64,000 nt of DNA from Acidobacteriota bacterium (GCA_003225055.1 QIAU01000149.1:1-64000), one strand, 5' to 3'. Positions 1 to 7,600 are shown, counted from the stretch's first letter. The notes: generated by a model from the sequence alone, not told the origin. Numbers and translations: made by a program.

Positions 1-584
1 GAAACAGGACTTGATATCACCCTCTAGCTAGAATCCACTGCGGATTGGGTTTGCACAGTGTATTAAAACACTGTTCAATCGCATCGGCGCAGGACCGCTG
101 CTGGCGAAACCCACGACCCATAAGAGTTGTTGTCAGCAGTGGTTTCCACAATGGGGTCGAGAGCCAGCAAATACAACGCTTGCATCGCTCTGTCTTTCAT
201 AGTGGGAATTCCGAGCGGGCGCATCGTTCTGCCGTCCGATTTCGGTATGTAAACACGTCGCAGAGGCTGAGGTTGATAGCCTCTACACTTGAGTGCATGA
301 ACGGCCTGTGTCTTCATTTCCGGTGTGTCCCAAATTTCTTTGTCCACACCGGGGGTTTTCTTGCCGTTGTTTTCCGTCACTCGTCGAACAGCAAGAACTT
401 TGCCGCTATACGAGTGGGTCAGCAACCGTTGCAAGGCTCGCACCTTGCCCCAATTGCCTTCCTTCGTCGCCTGCGCGATACGCACTTGGAGTCGACGAAC
501 GTTGCGGTGGATGGTTGGCCAGTCAACAGCGTACCATTCCGTCGCATCGCGTGAGACCGCACCAACAGCTTGCGCTGTCGTCAT
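1..584 (-). pseudogene. ltrA: Group II intron reverse transcriptase/maturase, frameshifted
   Basis: This is the N-terminal part of an intron-encoded reverse transcriptase. The chosen start (584, MTTAQAVGAVSRD) matches the usual beginning of the family; an in-frame start at 632 adds 16 residues. Recognisable blocks are RNVRRLQVRI, LLTHSYSGKVLAVRRVTEN, GKKTPGVDKE and RRVYIPKSDGRTMRPLGIP (RT motifs 0-1). After NNSYG the frame breaks. Removing 7 nt near 109-120 restores FRQQRSCADAIEQCF, and removing 4 nt at 23-32 restores WILEGDIKSCF. Two insertions of 7 and 4 nt therefore kill the gene. The catalytic YADD region is beyond the edge. Confidence 0.85.
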
Positions 585-1134
585 CTGCTTTGCCTCATGT
601 GCCGATTGGCCATGTTCTCTCGCGTGAAGCACCCCAGAGAAGTCTGCCCGCTTGCGCGTCCGGTGATGTTGTCGGTGTAACTGACGCAGCCGGTATCTGC
701 TCCATTACAGAACAGCATTCGCTTTTTCCCTGACCTGCTGTCCGCACCGTCATCGGTTCATCTTGCGATGTACTTTCCCTTTACAGGGGGCGGTACGGAT
801 TTACCCTGTTCCGCTGGAATGACACGATAGGTTAGGTCCACTTCGTACGCCGACAGTGCTGTTTACCCATGACGGCGGAGTCAGAAGCCGCCGTACTCAC
901 TGCAATAAGAGCCGCGCAGCATATTAGGCTCCCTCGACATCACGACGCTTACAAGTGTTTGAGTATTCTGACCCTACTATCAAGCCTGGGTCCTCTCCGC
1001 CTTATGCTGGCAGATACATCGTCTCCTCACGGTTCCGACGCCACTCTTGCGAGTGTGGGTACGTTGTCCGAGGGCTTCGAACGGTCCGTTGCCTCGCCGC
1101 TCCAACCTCGTAGGCTACGTGCGATGGGACGCAC
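585..1134 (-). ncRNA. Group II intron ribozyme, 5' domains
   Basis: This stretch lies between the intron 5' end (GTGCGTCC on the minus strand at 1134) and the maturase start. It has no supported protein on either strand. It should fold into domains I-III and part of IV, with the maturase inside domain IV. The call rests on position and the 5' consensus; secondary structure was not computed. The 5' exon would be the sequence just right of 1134. Confidence 0.55.
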
Positions 1135-1270
1135 GGTCTAATCAGTTCCTCCTTGTCAAACAATCAATTCCAGCAGCTTTACAGGTCGCAGTCTGACAAT
1201 GTCGGCGGTGTCAAGTACTTTTTTGCGCATACTACTGAGGGTGGAATACGGAACGGCTAGCTAGGGGCCT

Positions 1271-1690
1271 CTAGGGAATTCCGAGAACCTTGAAACCATG
1301 CGCTTGGGCGGCCGTTGCGAGCGCATGGTCGTGCGTGGCCACAACTAGTCGGGCATTCGAAGCCTCCCGCCACAGCAGGGCAGTGGCCAAATGAATGGCA
1401 TCTAGAATGCCGAGTTCAGTGGGTAACGGCTGGCTAGCACGATCGAGAACCATAGCATCCAGTTCAACCAGTTCGAAGGAATCGAGCAATTGTAAGATCG
1501 TGGCCCGCCTGCGGGCTACTTCGGGGTCAGCGAGCCGGGTCCTCAGCCGCAAGCGATCCAGGGTTCGCAGGCTCTCGATCTTGGCCAACACGCTACAGAC
1601 GCCACGCTCAATCTGACGCCATTCCTTCAGGGAATTCGCTTGTCCCAGTACGACGCGCAGCAAAACCGAACTATCGACATAGGCGATCAC
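1271..1690 (-). CDS. PIN-domain toxin (VapC family)
   Basis: A 139-residue PIN-domain protein, a normal length for VapC. PIN toxins are Mg-dependent ribonucleases that cleave tRNA or rRNA when the antitoxin is lost. Acidic active-site residues are visible at D6 (AYVDSSVLLR), at E39 (AKIESLRTL), in the LDAIHLATALL block near residue 96, and in the late VVATHDHALATAA motif. The start codon overlaps the antitoxin stop by 4 nt, so the two are probably translationally coupled. It stands between the group II intron and a second VapBC pair. The target RNA cannot be told from sequence. Confidence 0.88.
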   Translation of the reverse strand: MIAYVDSSVLLRVVLGQANSLKEWRQIERGVCSVLAKIESLRTLDRLRLRTRLADPEVARRRATILQLLDSFELVELDAMVLDRASQPLPTELGILDAIHLATALLWREASNARLVVATHDHALATAAQAHGFKVLGIP

Positions 1691-1944
1691 CGTTGGCCCT
1701 GCCGTTCCTCAAGCAAGAGTTCCAACACATCGATTGGCAGGTTCGCGGGCGGAGGAAGCGGCACACGATTCGGCGGAGGTGCGTCAGCGGCAGGCTTGCG
1801 CACGTGGAGACCCGCGCCGTGAACGGGGACAATTCTAGCAACCGGAGTCTCACGATCAAGAATGGTAACTGTGTCGCCACGACGAACGGCGCGCAGATAC
1901 TCGCTAAGTCGGGCTTTCAAGTCGGCAATGCCAGTTTGCTTCAT
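1687..1944 (-). CDS. Phd/YefM-type antitoxin partner of the PIN toxin
   Basis: An 85-residue antitoxin. The N-terminus (MKQTGIADLKARLSEYLRAV, then GDTVTILDRETPVARIVP) is a typical Phd/YefM DNA-binding domain. The proline-rich C-terminal half (PPPNRVPLPPPANLP, then LELLLEERQ) should wrap the toxin. I chose the ATG at 1944; an ATG two codons upstream (1950) is equally open, and a much longer frame to 2058 starts with sequence unlike the family. A near-perfect 11-bp inverted repeat covers both starts, which suggests autoregulation. No ribosome binding site is evident. Confidence 0.82.
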   Translation of the reverse strand: MKQTGIADLKARLSEYLRAVRRGDTVTILDRETPVARIVPVHGAGLHVRKPAADAPPPNRVPLPPPANLPIDVLELLLEERQGQR

Positions 1945-1979
1945 GACCATATGATAGTCACATATAGTCATCTGCGCAA
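1943..1979 (-). promoter_or_regulatory. Putative antitoxin operator and promoter
   Basis: On the plus strand, ATGACCATATG (1943-1953) and CATATAGTCAT (1961-1971) form an inverted repeat with one mismatch around a 7-nt spacer. It overlaps the antitoxin start. On the minus strand TTGCGC (1979-1974) and TATCAT (1956-1951) are 17 nt apart, a plausible -35/-10 pair inside the palindrome. Transcription would then begin about at the ATG at 1944, giving a leaderless mRNA. The repeat is seen directly; promoter and operator roles are inferred. Confidence 0.45.
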
Positions 1980-2059
1980 TAGCTAAGTCATTTGGATGTA
2001 GCTCCAGTGGATGGCGCGGCTGGTTCCAATAATCGGCCGCTACGGGGATGATAATCATG

Positions 2060-2131
2060 GAGACTTCAGGCGGTTAACCGGAGGGTTGTGGGTTTCGGGT
2101 TTCGCGTCCTACCTGAGGAGCCATTCTTTCA
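2060..2131 (+). pseudogene. tRNA-Asn-like 3' half, possible attachment site
   Basis: The end reads CCTACCTGAGGAGCCA, like the acceptor 3' strand, discriminator G and CCA of tRNA-Asn. Upstream, CGGTTAA flanked by TCAGG and CCGGA resembles a GTT-anticodon arm with one mismatch, and GTGGG can pair with CCTAC as a T stem. A 7-nt doubling (GGGTTTC twice) spoils the T loop, and no D arm or 5' acceptor strand is present. I read it as a tRNA remnant left by integration, not a working gene. The similarity is by eye. Confidence 0.35.
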
Positions 2132-2351
2132 CATGAATGGATACGCACTTCACTCAGGCAATCGCAACATCTTGTAGTCTGTGCTGCAAAATGTGCGAGG
2201 GATTGCGGGCGGCGGCCTACCTCATCTTCAAATACTTGCTCAGCCGATTCTTGAGTTCTGCAATGTTGACGCTGCGCATAGCCCTCGCCTTCATGGCTTA
2301 TCGCCATGATCGAGACGAATGGGAATGTCCTCGCCAGTCTTATTGCCATGC

Positions 2352-2367
2352 TCCCATAAATATGGGA
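2352..2367 (+). promoter_or_regulatory. Inverted repeat upstream of vapB, possible operator
   Basis: TCCCATA and TATGGGA form a perfect 7-bp inverted repeat separated by AA, ending 10 nt before the antitoxin GTG. Antitoxins of this ribbon-helix-helix type usually repress their own promoter through such palindromes. The repeat is seen; the role is inferred. Confidence 0.45.
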
Positions 2368-2377
2368 TCATGGAGGC

Positions 2378-2629
2378 GTGAAGACGACGTTGGAGATCCC
2401 TGACCCCATTTTTCGCCGCGCTAAGTCGGCAGCGGCCGAGCGCGGGATCCCCCTGCGGGAGTTTGTGACGGAAGCGGTGAAGGATAAGCTGGCCTCGGAG
2501 GCCACAACAGGCCAAAAGCCCTGGGTAAAGCACATGGGCAAATTGAAACATCTGCACAAAGAGACCGAGCGGATTAATCATCTGATCGAGGAAGATTTCG
2601 AGAAAATCGATGTGGAGATGTGGCGTTGA
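2378..2629 (+). CDS. vapB: VapB-type antitoxin (ribbon-helix-helix)
   Basis: An 83-residue protein beginning MKTTLEIPDPIFRRAKSAAA, the usual start of RHH VapB antitoxins, followed by RGIPLREFVTEAVKDKLAS. The first strand binds DNA as a dimer; the C-terminal half (HLHKETERINHLIEEDFEKI) is the likely toxin-binding part. It starts at GTG with a GGAGG unusually close in front. The toxin gene begins 10 nt before its stop, a normal antitoxin-toxin overlap. A palindrome lies just upstream. The family is clear; the cognate pairing is inferred from overlap. Confidence 0.85.
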   Translation: MKTTLEIPDPIFRRAKSAAAERGIPLREFVTEAVKDKLASEATTGQKPWVKHMGKLKHLHKETERINHLIEEDFEKIDVEMWR

Positions 2630-3003
2630 TCCTGGATACGAACGCCTTGTCGGCTGCCGCGGACCGGGAACCGACGGCGCTGAAAGTAGTCGCCGGCGCC
2701 GAGCGTTTGGCCGTTCCGGTAATTGTTTTGGGCGAGTATCGGCTGGGTATCGCGCAGTCCCGGCATCGAAAGGATTATGAGAACTGGCTTCGCGAGTGGA
2801 TTGCCGCGGTGAGAGTACTGGATGTCGACGAACGGACTACGCACCACTACGCTACTATCGGCCTCGAGCTGAAAGGAATGGGGAAACCGATTCCCACGAA
2901 TGATCTGTGGATTGCGGCTTTATGCCGCCAGCATTCTCTGTCTCTTCTAAGCAGAGACCGGCACTTCGACCTCGTCGCCGGTCTTCGGCGGATCGATTGG
3001 TGA
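2620..3003 (+). CDS. vapC: PIN-domain toxin (VapC family)
   Basis: A 127-residue PIN-domain ribonuclease. Active-site acids are visible in ILDTNALSAA (D6), VLGEYRLGIA (E39), PTNDLWIAA and SRDRHFDLV, the standard order for VapC. The GTG start overlaps the vapB stop codon by 10 nt, so expression is coupled. This is the second toxin-antitoxin pair within 1.8 kb, on the opposite strand and with a different antitoxin fold. It lies between two repeats that resemble tRNA 3' ends, so it may be cargo of an integrated element. Confidence 0.9.
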   Translation: MALILDTNALSAAADREPTALKVVAGAERLAVPVIVLGEYRLGIAQSRHRKDYENWLREWIAAVRVLDVDERTTHHYATIGLELKGMGKPIPTNDLWIAALCRQHSLSLLSRDRHFDLVAGLRRIDW

Positions 3004-3567
3004 TGATCGCTTCGGTAGGTCGCCCGCCATCCTGAGAAGCAGGTCCCGCTGTCGTCTTCTTAGCTCTGCTGCGGCAGGCGTTCGCGATTGCGACGGCATC
3101 GCCGGCGCACATCGTCTTGCTGCAGAAGTTGCAGGGACAGCTTCACGACAAAGGCGCGCTTGAAAGCGTGGCTCGATTAAAGCCGATTAGGGTCGCCCCT
3201 TGCCGCTGATTCAAGGGAAAATTTTTGGTTGTTCCTCAGCTCATCAAGCCCCATGTCGCTGACCGGCACCAAAGAGGCTGGGTTCTGCACCCCGCGCTTA
3301 CGGGTAAGTTCTTAGCTCTGGACCGATTCCCCTTTTGTCGGGAAACTCGGCTGGGAAGACGTATTGGTCACGCCGTCCTACGAGAGAGTTTCGGTAGGTG
3401 TTCGCTGATTTCTGCAGTCAGATGGCGTGAATCACTACTGCTTTTTGTTTACGTTTTGTTCCGTGTTTTCTCTGTTATGTTTTTGAGTATGAGCTCCTTA
3501 TCTGATTCGAGTCCTACCTCAAGGAGCCATTCTGTCGGTGGGTTAGCCCGTGCGGCTTGCGTGCGGT
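3004..3567 (+). other. No gene seen; contains right tRNA-Asn-like repeat
   Basis: Open frames here have no recognisable content. The stretch at 3440-3490 is T-rich. At 3505-3533 the sequence TTCGAGTCC, then TACCT, then AGGAGCCATTCTGTC repeats the 3' end seen at 2106-2131 with one 1-nt length difference and a few substitutions. No matching 5' tRNA half is present. Confidence 0.5.
3511..3536 (+). repeat. Direct repeat, candidate attachment site
   Basis: Matches 2106-2131 over GTCCTACCT..AGGAGCCATTCT.TC. Both copies look like the 3' end of tRNA-Asn, the usual core for tyrosine-recombinase integration. The pair brackets the second VapBC module, and the remnant of a tyrosine recombinase lies about 30 nt to the right of this copy. 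Attachment function is inferred. Confidence 0.4.
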
Positions 3568-3745
3568 TTACACTGAATCCGAGTCCCGAGACCTAACCTT
3601 CTCGCGCACCTGGTGGATCCTGCCATCCACCACCGCACCGTAGGCGTTCGTGGTGTTTCTGATGTCGCTGTGACGCATCACTTCTGCTGGACAGCAAAGG
3701 GCGTTCTCACCGCCTCCTCCGACCGCTCTGGAGGCCACCAACCCG
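3568..3745 (-). pseudogene. Tyrosine recombinase (phage-type integrase) C-terminal remnant
   Basis: Minus-strand translation gives PFAVQQK, a frame break, then MRHSDIRNTTNAYGAVVDG and RIHQVREKVRSRDSDSV before a stop at 3568. This matches the end of tyrosine recombinases (usually VQQKLMRHSDIRTTMNVYG), including the box around the catalytic tyrosine (NAYG). Nothing upstream resembles the rest of the enzyme, so only the last 55 or so codons survive with at least one frameshift. It probably served the element marked by the neighbouring tRNA-like repeats. Confidence 0.6.
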
Positions 3746-4014
3746 GTTGTCTTCCGTTGCCCTCGTCCCAGCCTGCCGGGCAGACAATAGGGCCAGCCAG
3801 CGGCTCACACCTGCCCCAGAGCCCACCCCCCGACAATAAATCCCGCAGCAATAGGCACTTACATGTCCAACTTGATCGAGGAAATCTCTGTGGAGATCAG
3901 GGCTGCTTGGGCATCGAAGGGGTGTTTTTTGGACAGTACGTAAAAAAAATTGGACATAGTAGGCTATCTTTTGGTTTCTTCTGGCATCAAAGGTTGATGT
4001 GTGGAGAGAGTTCT
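3746..4014 (+). other. No gene supported; minor repeats
   Basis: A short open frame at 3863-3943 (MSNLIEEISVEIRAAWASKG, 26 codons) has gene-like composition but no recognised family. TTGGACA occurs twice as a direct repeat around an A-rich stretch at about 3930-3956, like an element end, but no transposase is present. Confidence 0.3.
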
Positions 4015-4085
4015 TTAGGAAGTTTGCACACTCCGGTTAGGAGTGAGGACATTCCCCCCTTAGGAAGTTTGGATATTCCGCCCCA
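4015..4085 (+). repeat. Three imperfect 22-23 bp tandem repeats upstream of kinase pair
   Basis: Units start at 4015, 4037 and 4060. Units one and three both begin TTAGGAAGTTTG and contain an A-T-TCCG block; unit two begins TTAGGAGTGAGGA. They end about 5 nt before the assigned start of the first phosphotransferase gene, so they may be regulator-binding sites or leftovers of an element end. Spacing of about two helical turns would suit cooperative binding, which is inference. Confidence 0.4.
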
Positions 4086-4090
4086 TTAAT

Positions 4091-5614
4091 TTGAACCTCC
4101 GCCCCGTGAGGAGATCGGGTGTGAACATCGCCGACGTGGTGTCGGGACGCGTTCAGTTGAAGAGTCTCCAGCGGCTGTTGCTTTCCCCGCCGGCCCGCAG
4201 GGTATTAGCAGATCGTCTGAGAGCCCTTCTGCCGGAGGGGGCCTCATTGGGACCGCGTCATCTAAGGGAGGTGCGATTCAAGCCCGGGCGCCAGCTCACG
4301 GCCTATCGCGATGTTCGAGTGCGCGTCGGGGCTAGCGAGAGGTATCGGGTTCGCCCCATCGCCGTAACCTGGGAATCGAATGCTGACGCCGATCGGCACG
4401 AAGAGACGGTCGATCTGGCCCAGATGCAGGACGAGGCGGTGCGTCGCGGCGTAGCAGCACCCTTCCTGCAACTGATGTTGGATTTTCCCGAGGGGTGCAT
4501 GCAGATCCGGGTCTCGCCGCTGGATGCGCGATTCCCCCAGCTTGTTCGCTTGTCGGATCCGCAGCACGTGCGGGCGCTGCTCGCCGACGTCTTCGCGTCA
4601 GGTGATCGGGCAGCGGATCAGTCTCGAGTCAGCGAGTACACAGTTACCTTTATAAAATATCGGCCCGGTAAGCGGCACGTGCTGCGCTACGACCCGGTAG
4701 GTCCGGGAAAGGGGAAAGCCGTATTCGCCAAGCTTTACATCGGCGAAGAGGGAGGGCGCGCTTATCGCCGCGAAGACGGAGCGCGCGCCTTTCGCGTGGC
4801 GCGGGAGGTTGCAGACTGGCTGGCCGAGCGTGGCCAGGGTGTGAATTGCCTGCGCCCGCTAGCCTACGTGGCGGAGGATGCGGTTGTCCTTTACCCGCGA
4901 GTTGGCGGCGTGCCGCTGTCTGACTACGCGCGCCGCCCTCACCGCGACGTAGCACGGTGGCTGCAGCAGGCCGGGGCGGCGCTGTGCACCTTGCATCACC
5001 TGCCCGTCGAGTTCGCCGGCCGGCCCGAGCCCCATGATTTTGCGGCCGAGATTGGGGCGATCGCGCAGAAGAGCCTTTATATCCCCGTGCTGCTGCCGCA
5101 GGTGGGACCGGCGATTAAGGCGCTCTTCGACCGCGCGCGAGAATTGCACGAGCAACTGCCCCAGGAGGCGCCGACTTTCACCCACGGGGATATGAAGGCC
5201 GAACACATCTGGGTTGCCGCTGGCGGGATCACAGTGATGGATTTCGATAGCTCTCGCTTGGCCGACCCGGCACTGGATGTGGGATATTTCCTGGCCGATT
5301 GGCAGTTCCGGCAGGCCGCTTATGATCAGGCCGGCGTAGACGAGAGGTACAAGAGTTTCCTCGCCGGGTACGCCCCCGGTGCGCCGAAAGAGCGCTTGCT
5401 CCGCGCCCGTCTCTACGAGGCGGTCGAGTTGGTCAAATGTGCGGTGCGTCGCACGCAGCTCTTCGACCAGGACTGGGCGTCCCATGTGGTTGGGCTGGTT
5501 GGCCGCGCGCAGGTTCTGATGGACGATCTTCAACGTACCCTGGGCTTGCCTGCGCGGCCGCTCTCGCACCCCCGGAGCCTTAACCCGGGCTCCGCGGTGA
5601 AGAGCAGGTACTGA
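4091..5614 (+). CDS. Phosphotransferase-fold kinase (APH/choline kinase-like), copy 1
   Basis: A protein of up to 507 residues with an aminoglycoside/choline-kinase type phosphotransferase domain in its C-terminal half. The Brenner-type catalytic loop is FTHGDMKAEHIW with catalytic D367, and the metal-binding motif is VMDFDSSRLADPALDVG. The nucleotide-binding lobe seems to lie around KYRPGKRHVLRYDP and KAVFAKLYIG. The first 180 residues (LRALLPEG, FKPGRQLTAYRD, VRPIAVTW) are shared only with the next gene and I do not recognise them. The start is uncertain: TTG at 4091 is the longest, with GTG at 4121 or 4136 possible. The small-molecule substrate is unknown. The neighbour is a paralog 18 nt downstream, so they are likely one operon. 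Confidence 0.8.
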   Translation: MNLRPVRRSGVNIADVVSGRVQLKSLQRLLLSPPARRVLADRLRALLPEGASLGPRHLREVRFKPGRQLTAYRDVRVRVGASERYRVRPIAVTWESNADADRHEETVDLAQMQDEAVRRGVAAPFLQLMLDFPEGCMQIRVSPLDARFPQLVRLSDPQHVRALLADVFASGDRAADQSRVSEYTVTFIKYRPGKRHVLRYDPVGPGKGKAVFAKLYIGEEGGRAYRREDGARAFRVAREVADWLAERGQGVNCLRPLAYVAEDAVVLYPRVGGVPLSDYARRPHRDVARWLQQAGAALCTLHHLPVEFAGRPEPHDFAAEIGAIAQKSLYIPVLLPQVGPAIKALFDRARELHEQLPQEAPTFTHGDMKAEHIWVAAGGITVMDFDSSRLADPALDVGYFLADWQFRQAAYDQAGVDERYKSFLAGYAPGAPKERLLRARLYEAVELVKCAVRRTQLFDQDWASHVVGLVGRAQVLMDDLQRTLGLPARPLSHPRSLNPGSAVKSRY

Positions 5615-5632
5615 CGTTAAGCGAGCTGGACC

Positions 5633-7183
5633 ATGAGTCGAATGGCTTTCCCATCCTTTGGCTTGCTTGCCCAGAATCAGAACACTTCAGTCACCCCGCA
5701 ACTCGGATCCATAGGAATCTGGAACTTAAATCCACACTACGGGGAGGCACATCGTCGACGAAATCCTGTCGGGGACGTGCTAAGTGGGGAAGACATCCAG
5801 CGGATGCTGCTCTCCGCCGTGCCACGAAGGATGTTACGGGATCGGCTGCGAGCGCTGCTGTCCCCTGGGGCTGTGCTGGGGAGGTGTCCCCTAAGGGACG
5901 TGACCTTCAGGCCCGGACGCAAGCTTACGGCCTACTACGACGCGGTGGTCTACAGCGAGGGCAGCGCGGCCTATTCCGTTCGCCCCATCGCCGTAACCTG
6001 GGGATTGGCTACCAATCGAGATCGGTGCGGCGCGGAGGTCGATATTAACCACCTGCAGGCCGAGGCGGTGGGCCACGGTGTGGCGGCGCCATTTTCGCAA
6101 CTGATGGGGGATTTTCCTGAGTGGAACATGCAGGTCTGGGTCGCGCCGCTGGATGCGCGATTCACCCAGCTTGTCCGTGTCTCGGATCCGCGGCACGTGC
6201 CGGCTATGCTCGCGGACGCCTATGCGTCGGGTAATGCAGATCCGGATCGGTGTCGAATCAGCGAGTACACAGTTACATCTATCAGATATCGACCCGGTAA
6301 GCGGCACGTGCTGCGTTACGACCCTGCAGGCCCGGTAAAGGGAGAAGCCATATTCGCCAAGCTTTACACTGGCGAGAGCGGGGCGCAGGCCTTCCGCGTG
6401 GCAAATCGGACGGCAGATTGGCTCGCCGAGCAGGGACAGGGCGTGAATTCAATTCGGCCGCTTGCGTATGTGGCCAAAGACGCGGTTGTCCTTTACCCGC
6501 GCGTTTCCGGCGGCCCGCTGTCCGGCCACCTGGGGTGCCCCGGCGCCGGCATCGCTCGTTGCTTGGAGCGAACCGGGGCGGCTCTCCACACTTTGCACCG
6601 CCTGCCGGGAGCAGTTGCCGGCCCGCTCGAAGTTCGTGATTTTGTGACCGAGATTCAAGCGACCGAGCGGGCGAGTTCTCATATTCCCGCGCTGCTGCCG
6701 CAAGTGGGCGCAGCGGTCGAGGCGCTGCTCGACCGTGCGCGGGAATTGCACGAACGCCTGCCCCAGGAGCCGCCAACCATCACACACCGGGACTTCAAGT
6801 CCGAGCACGTGTGGGTTACTCCTGGCGGGCTGACGCTGATCGATTTCGACCGCTCTCGCTTGGCCGACCCGGCCCTCGACGTCGGGACGTTCCTGGCCGA
6901 CCTGCGATGGTGGCACGCGACCTATAACCTGACCGGACTGGTCCAGGCGCAGGAGCGTTTCCTCGCCGGATATCTCCCCGGCGCGCCCAAAGAGCGCTTG
7001 CTCCGCGCCCGTCTGTACGAGGTGATCAAGCTAGTCAAAATGACCGTCCTTCGCGTGCACCTGTTTGAGCACGACTGGGCTTCCCGAACCTCTCAGTTGG
7101 TTGGCCGTGCCCAGGTTGTGATGAACGATCTTCAACATACCCTCGGTTTGCCTGGGCGGCCGAGCTACGACCGCCCAGCCTGA
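5633..7183 (+). CDS. Phosphotransferase-fold kinase (APH/choline kinase-like), copy 2
   Basis: A 516-residue paralog of the preceding gene, collinear over nearly the whole length (for example YRPGKRHVLRYDP, LYPRV, SRLADPALDVG, PGAPKERLLRARLYE). The catalytic loop here is ITHRDFKSEHVWV, with HRD in place of HGD (D387), and the metal motif is LIDFDRSRLADP. It has an extra 35-residue N-terminal leader (MSRMAFPSFGLLAQNQ...) absent from copy 1. Compared with copy 1 it lacks about 5 residues after LYTGE, where copy 1 has GRAYR. It probably arose by tandem duplication followed by divergence, perhaps with different substrates. No cofactor or substrate gene lies beside it. Confidence 0.8.
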   Translation: MSRMAFPSFGLLAQNQNTSVTPQLGSIGIWNLNPHYGEAHRRRNPVGDVLSGEDIQRMLLSAVPRRMLRDRLRALLSPGAVLGRCPLRDVTFRPGRKLTAYYDAVVYSEGSAAYSVRPIAVTWGLATNRDRCGAEVDINHLQAEAVGHGVAAPFSQLMGDFPEWNMQVWVAPLDARFTQLVRVSDPRHVPAMLADAYASGNADPDRCRISEYTVTSIRYRPGKRHVLRYDPAGPVKGEAIFAKLYTGESGAQAFRVANRTADWLAEQGQGVNSIRPLAYVAKDAVVLYPRVSGGPLSGHLGCPGAGIARCLERTGAALHTLHRLPGAVAGPLEVRDFVTEIQATERASSHIPALLPQVGAAVEALLDRARELHERLPQEPPTITHRDFKSEHVWVTPGGLTLIDFDRSRLADPALDVGTFLADLRWWHATYNLTGLVQAQERFLAGYLPGAPKERLLRARLYEVIKLVKMTVLRVHLFEHDWASRTSQLVGRAQVVMNDLQHTLGLPGRPSYDRPA

Positions 7184-7270
7184 ATCCGGCTGCTCTTCCC
7201 GCTGCCAGGTGGCCCTGCGACAACGAGCATTCGCGGACGAGGCAGTCTAGCCCAACTTAACTTCCACTTG

Positions 7271-7498
7271 CTAGCCGCCGAAGTCGGTACCTGAGTCCTC
7301 GCGCATGTCCTCGGGGAGTTCGCGTTTCAGAAGGCGGCCCTTGTTGTCGATGATGCCCAACCTAACCTAAGGGCTTCCTGGTACTACGCCTCATAGATTT
7401 TGTCACCATCGGCCAGGACCTGAGCGGTTAGCGGGTCTATTTCCTCGTCGTTGTCGAGGTCAAATGGACTCGAGCGACAGTGGTTTCGTAGCTTTCAT
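7271..7498 (-). pseudogene. Small unknown protein, broken reading frame
   Basis: Minus-strand pieces join into one plausible protein of about 74 residues: MKATKPLSLES, then PFDLDNDEEIDPLTAQVLA, DGDKIYEA, YQEALRLG and GIIDNKGRLLKRELPEDMRE, ending DSGTDFGG. The pieces are separated by a frameshift near 7465, an amber codon after YEA, and another frameshift near 7360. I do not recognise the family. Acidic composition and the absence of other genes in this 425-bp gap suggest a former small acidic protein, perhaps an antitoxin or regulator. Confidence 0.4.
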
Positions 7499-7600
7499 CC
7501 TGTCTCGATTACGATATGTCTCGACCAACGGCCAGTTTGCATACTGGTACACCTGCTACAGGTGCGGTCTGCGAATTCCTGTTAGGCACTTAAGGGGCAC

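Larger units (their letters stand above)
1..1134 (-). mobile_element. Group II intron, partial and degenerate
   Basis: A minus-strand group II intron runs off the left edge. The 5' end is placed near 1134 because the minus strand there starts GTGCGTCC, like the usual GUGYG intron start. About 550 nt without a convincing gene follow, the expected place for ribozyme domains I-IV, and then comes the maturase/reverse transcriptase reading frame. The 3' half (rest of the reverse transcriptase, domains V and VI) lies outside the window. The protein frame is broken twice, so this copy is unlikely to move by itself. The family is clear from the protein; the exact 5' boundary is inferred. Confidence 0.75.

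Noticed and set aside
3480-3540. Complete tRNA gene at the right repeat
   Set aside because: Only the T-loop and 3' end fit; no anticodon arm, D arm or 5' acceptor strand.
4015-4085. CRISPR array
   Set aside because: Three imperfect 22-23 bp units lie head to tail without spacers and without cas genes.
3613-4089. 158-codon plus-strand frame before the kinase pair
   Set aside because: Antisense to the integrase remnant over part of its length and low-complexity elsewhere; no ribosome binding site.
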